The position numbers and the translations under genes were made by a program. From Bacteroidales bacterium (GTDB taxonomy: Bacteria > Bacteroidota > Bacteroidia > Bacteroidales > VadinHA17), in contig JALOMM010000090.1 of NCBI GenBank assembly GCA_025455535.1, positions 1 to 6,394 on the forward strand: a stretch of DNA of 6,394 bases, written 5' to 3'. Under the pieces are notes generated by a model. It saw only the letters and a program-made list of their open reading frames with translations, was not told where the DNA came from and did not search any database. Below are positions 1-6,394 of the stretch, piece after piece (position 1 is the first letter of the stretch; each line of letters begins with the position of its first letter).

Positions 1-783
1 CACAAGCTCACGTTCGCTGTCTCGCTGTTTGGCGTAGAACCATCCCATGAGTCCTATACCGGCAATCAGCATTATTACACTGAATCCCGTCCATAGAAGG
101 AGCGAACCGGTTGGCCTGTTTCCGACAAGTTCCTCCGCCGGCCAGTTATTAGTGTAGGTTATCTCCTGACCGGGGCGTTGTGTGACACACGACCATGATG
201 TCCAGAAGAAAAAGGCGTTCAGCAGCCTCACCCTTTCAGGGTCACGGAGAGAGTTTTCTGCGATGGCGTAAGCATCACGCAGTTCAGCAAACTGCGGATC
301 ATCAGTGAAGAGGCCGCTGTAGTAGAGACTGTTTGATGCAATGGCTTCAGCACGCAGAGGTGACACTGTCACAGTCCCTGTTGTCGGATCGAAAGTGTTT
401 TTCCTCAGTTCCTCCTGAAGAAGCACCTTGAGTGACGCCTGAAGGTCAGCCTTTAGCTCATCCCATGGAATATTGTAGGTCTCGACTGACATGTGGTTCA
501 GCATGTATACAGCTTCCCTGTGAAGCCATTCTGCACTCCAGTCAGGTGCCTGGTAGGCTCCGTGACCCCATACGGTACCCACCTCCTGGCCTCCCATCGA
601 CTGCCAGACGTTCTGTCCGTCTTTGATATCCTGTCCGGTGAAGAGGGTGACACCTTCGGTTGTGACAACCTTGTCGGGCACCGGCGGAGCCTGGCGGTAT
701 ATCTCACGGCCGAAATAGAGGAGTACCGCAAATGAAATGGTCATGACGGCTAAAAAGCCAAACCAGAGTTTTCTTGTAGTCAT
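1..783 (-). CDS. norZ: Quinol-dependent nitric oxide reductase (qNOR), N-terminal part, cut by left edge
   Basis: The reading frame starts at an ATG on the minus strand (783-781) and stays open for 261 codons to the left edge. In the family, qNOR is an inner-membrane enzyme of roughly 750 residues that reduces NO to N2O with electrons from quinol. Visible here are a first membrane helix (about residues 7-24), a long extracytoplasmic domain and the start of a second helix (about 227-250). Family-typical stretches are LFTGQDIKDGQ (47-57), VWGHGAY (71-77), the W-L-H-R-E motif (86-90), FFFWTSW (191-197), RPG (203-205) and TYTNNWP (209-215). No CxxCH haem-c motif occurs, which fits the quinol type and not the cytochrome-c type. 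The catalytic helices with the haem and non-haem iron ligands lie outside the window, so activity cannot be judged. It follows the hemerythrin gene by 25 bases and is probably co-transcribed. The family is also called norB in many annotations. Confidence 0.93.
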   Translation of the reverse strand, partial: MTTRKLWFGFLAVMTISFAVLLYFGREIYRQAPPVPDKVVTTEGVTLFTGQDIKDGQNVWQSMGGQEVGTVWGHGAYQAPDWSAEWLHREAVYMLNHMSVETYNIPWDELKADLQASLKVLLQEELRKNTFDPTTGTVTVSPLRAEAIASNSLYYSGLFTDDPQFAELRDAYAIAENSLRDPERVRLLNAFFFWTSWSCVTQRPGQEITYTNNWPAEELVGNRPTGSLLLWTGFSVIMLIAGIGLMGWFYAKQRDSERELV

Positions 784-808
784 AGGCAATTTGTTGTTTA
801 GTGTTGAT

Positions 809-1351
809 TCAGTGATATATGGAATTAAGTCTTTCAATCTCGGAAATATAATCGGTCACTCCTCCTCCATGCGGGGAGACGGGTTCAACTTTGGAATATT
901 CATCAAGAAGACGTGCGTGATCCTCTTGTGTCAGAACATTGTCGGCCATGCGGAAAAGGATGTTATTCTCCTTTGATATATGGTTCCTCAGGAGGGTCAC
1001 ATATCCTGACATATTTGCAAACACATATTTCAGGGCTGTGATATCACCATCCTTGCAGAGCTTAATGTATTCCTCCATGCCTCTTACATATTCCCTGCCC
1101 TGTATGTGCTCAGCCAGCATCACCGCCACAGGGCCCTGATGAGGACTGAACCCCTTCTCTTCAAGACCAGGGAAGAAGATTTTCTCTTCCTTGGCATGAT
1201 GAAACCCGTCGGCAAAGTTTTTTATCAGGCTCACAATAGATTCCAGGTCAGATATTTCCGGAGCAACTGTCTTTGTTACCTGCTCCATTATATCAGTAAG
1301 ACGCAAAATATGTATGTGATCATTTTCCAGATCCTTTGTAGCTGTTTTCAT
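809..1351 (-). CDS. Hemerythrin-domain (HHE) di-iron protein
   Basis: This is a complete 180-residue soluble protein with no signal peptide or membrane segment, hence cytoplasmic. It has the four-helix hemerythrin pattern of metal-binding residues: H12 and/or H14 in ENDHIH, then H51-H52-x-x-E55-E56 followed by FFP (59-61), H82 in LAEHIQG, and H124-x-x-x-E128 in RNHISKEN followed by LFRMAD (132-137). Hemerythrin-like proteins carry a non-haem di-iron site that binds O2 or NO; the YtfE/ScdA relatives act in repair of nitrosatively damaged iron-sulphur centres. The lack of the N-terminal DUF542-type ScdA segment argues against a straight ScdA orthologue. It lies 25 bases upstream of the nitric oxide reductase on the same strand, which suggests a shared role in NO handling. 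The start (1351-1349) has an A-rich GGGAAAATG context and is the first ATG after the heptamer array. The fold is certain; the exact role is inferred. Confidence 0.92.
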   Translation of the reverse strand: MKTATKDLENDHIHILRLTDIMEQVTKTVAPEISDLESIVSLIKNFADGFHHAKEEKIFFPGLEEKGFSPHQGPVAVMLAEHIQGREYVRGMEEYIKLCKDGDITALKYVFANMSGYVTLLRNHISKENNILFRMADNVLTQEDHARLLDEYSKVEPVSPHGGGVTDYISEIERLNSIYH

Positions 1352-1360
1352 TTTCCCAAA

Positions 1361-1400
1361 TTCTTAATTCTTAACTCTTAATTCTTAATTCTTAATTCTT
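1361..1400. repeat. Heptanucleotide tandem repeat (TTCTTAA, about 5.7 copies)
   Basis: Five full units of the 7-base word TTCTTAA start at 1361, 1368, 1375, 1382 and 1389, followed by a partial TTCTT (1396-1400). Only the third unit differs (C for the first T). The array takes up 40 of the 50 bases between the divergent hemerythrin and ROK start codons, ends one base before the ROK ATG and lies 9 bases from the hemerythrin ATG. On the minus strand it reads as GAATTAA-type repeats. Any promoter confined to this gap would have to overlap it, and its copy number sets the spacing of both genes' leaders. The array is directly visible; a regulatory role is inference. Confidence 0.93.
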
Positions 1401-1401
1401 C

Positions 1402-2361
1402 ATGTACCCTCACGCCGCAGCAATAGGAGCAGATCTCGGGCGGTTTGCAATACGGACAGCTGTGGTGAGGTATGATGGCAAGGTAATGCTCAGAGAGTCG
1501 TTCCCCCTCTCAGTTAAACTGACCCGTCACAACATAATATCCTCTCTTCAGTCATCCATCTGGAGAACACGGGAGCTGGCCGCCATGAAGGGCATAAACC
1601 CTCTCGCTGTAGGGTTGTCTGTACCCGGTTTTATTGACCATGACCGGGGTATCGTACTCGGTCCTGACCATGGAATAAAAGGATGGAGAAATGTCCCCCT
1701 GGCCACGTTGCTTCAATCAGGAACCGGGTTTCCCGTCTATGCAGGCAATGATGCCAACCTGATGACTGTTGCAGAACACAGGTTTGGCAGGGCAAAGGGT
1801 TACAGGCACGTCATCTTCATTGCTCTCAGAACGGGCATTGGCGGGGGTATCATCATTGACGGCAAGCTTTACCGCGGTGTTAACAATACAGGCGGAGAGA
1901 TCGGGATGATGATAATCAGCACAGGCACGGGCGAAGATCCGATGAAGGGGAGGGGCACCCTGGAGGAGTTTGCCTCAGCAGGTGCAATGGTGAAAAGATA
2001 CCTCCTGGCACGCGGAGAGGATCTGTCCGGCTCTGCCAGGCTACGGGCGAGGACCATCTTCGAGAAAAGTGCCGCCGGCGATCCCGTGGCACAAATGGTG
2101 GTTGACGAGAACGCCAGGTATGTAGGGTTAGGACTGGCGAACATAGTCAGCATCTTCGCACCGGAGATTATCATTATCGGAGGGGGAATGACCCTTGCCG
2201 GTGACCATTATATTAATGAAATCAGGAGACAGACCAGGATCAATTCACTGTCATGGTGCGCAAAGGGCCTTAAGATAGAAAAGGCGACCCTGGGAGTTGA
2301 CGCTGCCGTCACCGGAGCAGCATGGTATGCACTCGAAAGGCTTGACGGCAGGCATCCGTGA
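1402..2361 (+). CDS. ROK-family (glucokinase/NagC-like) sugar-kinase-like protein, divergent active site
   Basis: This is a complete 319-residue protein of normal ROK kinase length. It has no N-terminal helix-turn-helix, so it is of the enzyme type and not the NagC/XylR repressor type. Recognisable family segments are the N-terminal strand with D11-L-G, GLSVPGFID (71-79), GNDAN (115-119, with D117 at the usual catalytic base position), TGIGGGIIIDGKLYRG (144-159), GGEIG (164-168), the adenosine-side segment IIIIGGG (256-262) and the C-terminal LGVDAAVTGAA (297-307). Important positions depart from the family. The usual DLGGT reads DLGRF. The ExGH motif reads E166-I-G-M169, so its histidine is missing. 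The zinc motif CxCGxxGCxE has lost all three cysteines (D179, M181 and T186 in my alignment) and keeps only G185 and E188. It may phosphorylate an unusual sugar without zinc, or it may be a non-catalytic sugar-binding relative. The start follows the heptamer array directly, with no Shine-Dalgarno site. It is co-oriented with the SusC/SusD pair downstream but separated from it by 161 bases. Confidence 0.88.
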   Translation: MYPHAAAIGADLGRFAIRTAVVRYDGKVMLRESFPLSVKLTRHNIISSLQSSIWRTRELAAMKGINPLAVGLSVPGFIDHDRGIVLGPDHGIKGWRNVPLATLLQSGTGFPVYAGNDANLMTVAEHRFGRAKGYRHVIFIALRTGIGGGIIIDGKLYRGVNNTGGEIGMMIISTGTGEDPMKGRGTLEEFASAGAMVKRYLLARGEDLSGSARLRARTIFEKSAAGDPVAQMVVDENARYVGLGLANIVSIFAPEIIIIGGGMTLAGDHYINEIRRQTRINSLSWCAKGLKIEKATLGVDAAVTGAAWYALERLDGRHP

Positions 2362-2403
2362 AGTGTTATTCCTAATTTTTTTTCTTGTTTTTACCACTTA
2401 TTA

Positions 2404-2434
2404 TTGACAATCTTCAAAATTTATCCTAAATTGG
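2404..2434 (+). promoter_or_regulatory. Putative promoter of the susC-susD-like operon
   Basis: TTGACA (2404-2409) is followed, 20 bases after the TTG core, by TAAATTGG (2427-2434). This resembles the Bacteroidetes primary sigma-factor consensus (TTTG or TTG, about 20 bases, TAnnTTTG) with one mismatch in the downstream box. It also looks like a sigma-70 -35 box with a 17-base spacer. Transcription would start near 2440, giving a leader of about 80 bases before the transporter start. A T-rich tract (2376-2392) lies just upstream. This is the best candidate in the gap, but the call rests on short motifs only. Confidence 0.35.
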
Positions 2435-2449
2435 CGTTTCAAAGATCAT

Positions 2450-2479
2450 TGCATATGTCCTTATAGGGGGACAGATGCA
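2450..2479 (+). promoter_or_regulatory. Imperfect inverted repeat / leader hairpin upstream of the susC-like gene
   Basis: The arms 2450-2460 (TGCATATGTCC) and 2469-2479 (GGACAGATGCA) pair over 11 positions with a single A.G mismatch (2455 with 2474), closing an 8-base loop TTATAGGG (2461-2468). If transcription starts near 2440 the hairpin forms in the 5' leader, ending 43 bases before the chosen start codon. The right arm contains an in-frame ATG (2475-2477), and the loop and stem hold an AGGGGG purine run (2465-2470) that would otherwise look like its ribosome binding site. No U-tract follows, so it is not an obvious terminator. It could be a structured leader element or, as DNA, an operator dyad. 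The pairing is visible; the function is unknown. Confidence 0.5.
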
Positions 2480-2522
2480 TTTCTTTGATAAATTATTAAT
2501 AACCAACCCTAAAAACCAGCCT

Positions 2523-5500
2523 ATGGAAAGATTAAATCTTTTGCGTAAGTTTATTACTGTATGTGTTGGATTCATGCTTACACTGGCGACGGTGTCAGCA
2601 CAGAATGTGACAGTAACAGGTGTGGTTACAGGCTCAGATGACGGATTGCCTATCGCAGGAGCGACTGTTTTGCAGAAAGGCACCGTAAACGGAGTTGTAA
2701 CTGACACAAATGGAAAATATTCCATTACCGTACCACAAAACTCTGTACTTGCATTCTCATTTATGGGAATGGAGCCCCAGGAGTTTACGGTACAAAACCA
2801 GAGGGTGATCAACGTGGTTATGGCGCCACTCACCACAATGATGGATGAGGTTGTCGTTACCGCACTGGGTATCTCCAGGGAGAAGAAGTCACTGGGTTAT
2901 GCCGTGACTGAGGTCTCCGGGTCAGATGTTGCCCTGGTGCGTGACCTGAACGTTGTCAATACACTCTCCGGGCGTGTATCGGGTGTCGTTGTGACACAGG
3001 GTACATTCGGCCCCGGCTCAAGCTCGAGGGTCATCATCAGGGGTAACAACTCCATAACGGGGAACAACCAGCCCCTTTATGTTGTTGACGGTATCCCGAT
3101 GGACAACACAGGCTACGGTTCTGCCAGCTCGTCCAATGCCGGTGAATACTCAAAGTCAGACTATGGCTCCGGTATTTCCGACATCAGCTCTGATGACATT
3201 GAATCAATGTCTATCCTTAAAGGGCCTAACGCCGCCGCACTTTACGGCGCAAGAGCTGCAAACGGTGTCATCCTTATTACCACCAAGAAGGGGGCAGCCG
3301 GAAGAGGACTGGGAGTGACATACACAGGCAACTATACCTTTGAGACCCCGATGCTCCTTCCTACCTATCAGAATGAATACGGCCAGGGTACCGGCGGAAA
3401 CGTCCCGGCAAGCGTAACTGACCTCCGCGCATCGGGCGGATCATGGGGCGCTAAAATGGACGGTTCGGTAAAACCCTACTGGAATGACCTTTGGGATCCG
3501 GAGCCTGAGACCTATTCGCCTCAGCCCGATAACGTCAATGACTATTTTGAACTGGGCCAGACCTACACTCACAACCTGGCATTTGACGGCGGAAATGAAC
3601 AGTCAAGCTTCAGGTTCTCATACACAAATACAACCGCTAACTCATTAGTTCCCGGTTCTGACCTGTCAAGGCATAATTTTAACCTGAGGGGTATGACAAA
3701 CCTTACAGACAAGTTCAGCATTGACGCAAAGGTTACATACTTCATTCAGAATTCACATAACCGTCCTATTATGGGAACCGAGGGTGTCATGGCTTACCTC
3801 TATAACATACCTAGGAACACAATCATTGATGACCTGAAGGACTACCAGGACCCTGCTACCTACGGTGTCAGGACCTATACCTCAGGATCAACCGGAAACC
3901 CATACTGGTATCAGCTTCATGATGTCAACGATGACAGCAGGAGCAGGATACAGGGTTATGTCAAGGGTAACTATGAATTCACTGACTGGCTGTCAGTTTT
4001 CTTCAGGGTAGGTACTGATGCCGTAACCCAGGGGATTGAAAACATTAAACAGTACGGACACTGGTTCTACCCCGGCGGTCGTCTTAACGTAAGTACACAG
4101 GCAACCTCCGAGACCAACATAGACGGTCTTATAATGTTCAACAAGGATATTTCCTCGAAGATCAATATCATGGCAAACCTTGGTGCAAACCATATGTATC
4201 AGACCTATGAAGGGATGAGCATATTTGCCGAAAACTTCAAGATCCCGACCAAGCCAACCCTCGCGAGTGCTTCATCAAACTCACCGGGCTACAGCCCGCT
4301 TCAGGAGAAAATGATCAACTCGGTCTACGGTAACATCCAGCTGAGCTACAATAATTTCCTCTATCTTGAAGCATCCGGACGTAATGACTGGTCTTCAACC
4401 CTTCCGTCTGACAACTGGTCATATTTCTACCCGTCAATTAGCGGATCAGTACTTCTGAATGAGCTCCTTGACATAACGGGTGTTGACTTCGCCAAGATCA
4501 GGGTTAACTGGGCCAAGGTGGGTAATGACACAAGCCCTTACCAGCTGCAGAACTCGTTTGACCTCTCATCTGCCAGCGACAGTTATCTTGGCCTTACAAT
4601 ACTTACCAGGCCAAGTACCAGAAAGAATCCGGGACTGAAGCCTGAGCAGACTAGCTCTCTTGAGTTCGGTGGTGAATTCAGATTCCTGAACAACAGAATC
4701 TATACCGACCTTTCATTCTACAGCATTGTCTCAAAAGACCTGATTATGGATGTTCCCATACCTGCCTCGACAGGCTACAGCTATGAAAGGACCAACGTGG
4801 GTGAGATGACCAACAAGGGTTTCGAGATACTGTTCGGAGGTATACCGGTACAGAATGGCAAGCTTGAATGGGATATCTCTTTCAACATGTCTACCAACAG
4901 GAATGAGCTGGTAAAACTTATCGAGGGTGTTGACAGGTATATATTCACAACCACCAATTCAGGTACCGTTGAGGTCGTTGCTGAAGTTGGCGGCGGCTAC
5001 GGAGACATTTATGCCAACACTTATCAGAAAGATGCCAGTGGCAACATTGTGGTTGACAATACCGGAAGGTACCTTGCCGCATCTGAGAAGATACTGGTTG
5101 GTAACTACCAGCCTGACTGGGTTGGCGGTATGACCAATACCTTCACATATGGCAACCTGGCTTTCAGATTCCTCATCGACGGAAGATTCGGCGGAGAAGT
5201 ATACTCCGGTACAGATGCAGGCTTGGATGCTAATGGTACCTCGGAACGGACTCTTAAGTATCGCGAAGAAGGTGTAATCATTGACGGTGTAAGAACTGAC
5301 GGAGCAACGAATACTGCTCAGATCAATGCCGGCACCTATTGGGGATCATACTCAAGCATTGCCTCAAACTACATCTATGATCAGACCAACATCAGGCTGA
5401 GGGAGCTTGCTCTTACTTACAGTTTCCCGAGGACCATGCTTGAGAAGACTTTCATCAAAGGACTCTCAGTCGGTGTTACCGGAAGGAATCTCTTCTTCAT

Positions 5501-5627
5501 CTACAGGGCAATAGATAACTTCGATCCTGAAGGAAGCTTCAGCGTAAGTAACTTTGCCCAGGGTGTTCTCTTCTATACCATGCCAACTACCCGAAGCGTT
5601 GGGTTCAATGTAAGCGTCAAATTCTAA
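2523..5627 (+). CDS. SusC/RagA-family TonB-linked outer-membrane transporter
   Basis: This is a full-length outer-membrane TonB-dependent transporter of about 1034 residues from the chosen ATG. Domains in order: a signal peptide (1-26, positive start, hydrophobic core, cleavage expected after V-S-A); a carboxypeptidase-regulatory-like beta-sandwich (about 28-100, with GLPIAGATV and VTDTNGKYSITVP); a TonB-box-like DEVVVTALGI (108-117); the plug (about 118-258), with QPLYVVDGIP (183-192) and the SusC signature SILKGPNAAALYGARAANGV (230-249) then ILITTKKG (250-257); and a beta-barrel ending in GFNVSVKF with the terminal Phe typical of barrel assembly. I chose the ATG at 2523 because it yields a compact signal peptide and follows an A/C-rich leader. 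An in-frame ATG at 2475 would add 16 residues and lies inside a hairpin. The partner SusD-like gene begins 10 bases after the stop. The substrate is unknown: SusC relatives import glycans, oligosaccharides or peptides, and barrel sequence does not reveal which. Confidence 0.95.
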   Translation: MERLNLLRKFITVCVGFMLTLATVSAQNVTVTGVVTGSDDGLPIAGATVLQKGTVNGVVTDTNGKYSITVPQNSVLAFSFMGMEPQEFTVQNQRVINVVMAPLTTMMDEVVVTALGISREKKSLGYAVTEVSGSDVALVRDLNVVNTLSGRVSGVVVTQGTFGPGSSSRVIIRGNNSITGNNQPLYVVDGIPMDNTGYGSASSSNAGEYSKSDYGSGISDISSDDIESMSILKGPNAAALYGARAANGVILITTKKGAAGRGLGVTYTGNYTFETPMLLPTYQNEYGQGTGGNVPASVTDLRASGGSWGAKMDGSVKPYWNDLWDPEPETYSPQPDNVNDYFELGQTYTHNLAFDGGNEQSSFRFSYTNTTANSLVPGSDLSRHNFNLRGMTNLTDKFSIDAKVTYFIQNSHNRPIMGTEGVMAYLYNIPRNTIIDDLKDYQDPATYGVRTYTSGSTGNPYWYQLHDVNDDSRSRIQGYVKGNYEFTDWLSVFFRVGTDAVTQGIENIKQYGHWFYPGGRLNVSTQATSETNIDGLIMFNKDISSKINIMANLGANHMYQTYEGMSIFAENFKIPTKPTLASASSNSPGYSPLQEKMINSVYGNIQLSYNNFLYLEASGRNDWSSTLPSDNWSYFYPSISGSVLLNELLDITGVDFAKIRVNWAKVGNDTSPYQLQNSFDLSSASDSYLGLTILTRPSTRKNPGLKPEQTSSLEFGGEFRFLNNRIYTDLSFYSIVSKDLIMDVPIPASTGYSYERTNVGEMTNKGFEILFGGIPVQNGKLEWDISFNMSTNRNELVKLIEGVDRYIFTTTNSGTVEVVAEVGGGYGDIYANTYQKDASGNIVVDNTGRYLAASEKILVGNYQPDWVGGMTNTFTYGNLAFRFLIDGRFGGEVYSGTDAGLDANGTSERTLKYREEGVIIDGVRTDGATNTAQINAGTYWGSYSSIASNYIYDQTNIRLRELALTYSFPRTMLEKTFIKGLSVGVTGRNLFFIYRAIDNFDPEGSFSVSNFAQGVLFYTMPTTRSVGFNVSVKF

Positions 5628-5637
5628 ATAGCAAAAT

Positions 5638-6394
5638 ATGAGAATTATGAAATCATACAAATATTTATTCATAATCATACTGATTGCTGCGGGCCTCGCT
5701 GGTTGTACCAAAGATTTTGAGGAAATAAACAAAGACCCCAATGCAATCACAGCGGACGAAGCAAGTGCAAGGTACTTCATCACCGTGCCTCAGTACAAGC
5801 TTTACGCTCCGGACAACTATCCTTACTGGAGGGCAATGCTGATACATGCTGACCGGTTTGCCGGTTATTATACCTTCGGTGACAACTATTCATGGTGGTC
5901 TGACGAGCTGAGCTATGCCTACAGCGCTTCATACACAGATGCCACCTGGGATTTCTATGAAGGATACTTCGGCTATCTTGACAACTTCCTGAAGCTGACA
6001 GGCACAGGGGGTGACTTCGAGAATGATCTGATGTATGCGGTCGGGTTGATAATGAAGGGATTATATTACCAGATGTATACGGAAACTTTTGGCGAAATTC
6101 CATATTCAGAGGCTGGAGATCCAGACATTGTTCTTCCCAAGTACGATACGCAGATATCAATCTATAAAGGCATAATTGCCGATCTGAACACCGCAATGAC
6201 CACTATAGGCAGCAGCCTGAAGACCGGTGACGGTGTAGAAGATCTCGGCGCCAATGACCTTTATTGCGGCGGTGACCTTCAGAAATGGAAGAGGCTTGCC
6301 AACACCCTTAAGCTTCGCATTGCCCTGCGGGCCTACGGTGCCACAGGCGACGACTTTGCCGCTGCCACGGTTGCGTGCGCGTCGCCAGCTCGGC
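5638..6394 (+). CDS. SusD/RagB-family surface lipoprotein (SusD_2-like), cut by right edge
   Basis: The open frame covers 252 codons and runs off the right edge. A lipoprotein signal peptide is clear: a basic start, the hydrophobic core YLFIIILIAAG and the lipobox L-A-G-C with the lipidated Cys at residue 23. It is followed by T-K-D-F-E-E, an acidic stretch of the kind associated with surface export of Bacteroidetes lipoproteins. FEEINKDPN (27-35) is the usual SusD start. Further on, YYQMYTETFGEIPYSEA, YDTQISIYKGIIADL and GGDLQKWKRLANTLKLRIALR match the alpha-helical TPR-like core of the SusD_2 branch. The protein should cap the SusC-like barrel and bind substrate at the cell surface. An ATG at 5647 is an alternative start that gives the same lipobox. 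I kept 5638 because AAATAGCAAAAT before it is a typical A-rich start context. The 10-base gap to the transporter gene implies one operon. The C-terminal half is outside the window. Confidence 0.94.
   Translation, partial: MRIMKSYKYLFIIILIAAGLAGCTKDFEEINKDPNAITADEASARYFITVPQYKLYAPDNYPYWRAMLIHADRFAGYYTFGDNYSWWSDELSYAYSASYTDATWDFYEGYFGYLDNFLKLTGTGGDFENDLMYAVGLIMKGLYYQMYTETFGEIPYSEAGDPDIVLPKYDTQISIYKGIIADLNTAMTTIGSSLKTGDGVEDLGANDLYCGGDLQKWKRLANTLKLRIALRAYGATGDDFAAATVACASPAR

Noticed and set aside
432..735. Plus- and minus-strand open frames of 64-80 codons inside the NO reductase region
   Set aside because: The plus-strand frames are antisense to the clearly coding qNOR frame and resemble no protein. 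The minus-strand 498-731 frame is merely an out-of-phase reading of the same stretch.
939..1381. Plus-strand open frames of 66 and 91 codons across the hemerythrin gene and the heptamer array
   Set aside because: They are antisense to a gene with intact metal-ligand motifs and show no domain, signal or plausible start context.
2340..2392. Possible intrinsic terminator after the ROK gene (T-rich tract 2376-2392)
   Set aside because: The only stem near it is a 4-bp ACGG/CCGT pairing overlapping the stop region and some 15 bases from the T tract. That is too weak and too distant.
2475..2522. Upstream in-frame ATG for the SusC-like protein, preceded by an AGGGGG run
   Set aside because: It would put 16 extra residues ahead of a complete signal peptide, and its ATG and purine run are in a hairpin. 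The phylum rarely depends on Shine-Dalgarno sites. It remains possible, but the ATG at 2523 is favoured.
5466..6196. Three minus-strand open frames of 60-138 codons over the end of susC and the susD-like gene
   Set aside because: They oppose two strongly supported coding frames, and their translations are low-complexity Cys/Arg/His/Ser-rich sequence typical of antisense shadows.
6355..6394. GC-rich last bases of the window with a slightly unusual SusD residue run (A-C-A-S-P-A-R)
   Set aside because: The frame stays open, and the run can be aligned loosely with the normal family pattern after the LKLRIALR helix. With only about 13 codons to the edge, a chimera or sequencing error cannot be argued.

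Overview
The window is almost entirely coding and looks like chromosomal DNA of a Bacteroidota (Bacteroidetes) member, probably of the Bacteroidales type. The main grounds are a SusC/RagA-type TonB-dependent transporter followed 10 bases later by a SusD-type lipoprotein, a pair essentially confined to that phylum. In addition, most start codons have A-rich upstream sequence and no clear Shine-Dalgarno site. I see no mobile element, RNA gene or CRISPR array, so I cannot name a genus.

Left part (1-1351, minus strand): a probable two-gene nitric oxide defence unit, transcribed right to left. A hemerythrin-type di-iron protein (1351 to 809) is followed after 25 bases by the N-terminal third of a quinol-dependent nitric oxide reductase (783 to the left edge). 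The reductase would reduce NO to N2O in the membrane. The hemerythrin could bind NO or O2, or help repair or protect iron centres.

Centre (1352-2522): a 50-base divergent gap is almost filled by a heptanucleotide tandem repeat (1361-1400). To its right, on the plus strand, is a ROK-family sugar-kinase-like protein (1402-2361). It keeps the fold signatures and the catalytic-type Asp, but it lacks the canonical ExGH histidine, the zinc cysteines and the usual phosphate-1 residues. A 161-base gap follows. It holds a plausible Bacteroidetes-type promoter and an 11-bp near-perfect hairpin in what would be the leader of the transporter gene.

Right part (2523-6394, plus strand): a SusC-like outer-membrane transporter, complete at about 1034 residues, and a SusD-like surface lipoprotein cut by the right edge. 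Together they would form a 'pedal-bin' complex that captures a substrate at the cell surface and imports it using TonB energy. The substrate cannot be read from the sequence. No glycoside hydrolase, peptidase or regulator lies inside the window, but the ROK gene just upstream on the same strand suggests a sugar or glycan. The points most worth a second look are the degenerate ROK protein, the heptamer array between the divergent genes, and the leader hairpin, which buries a competing start codon.
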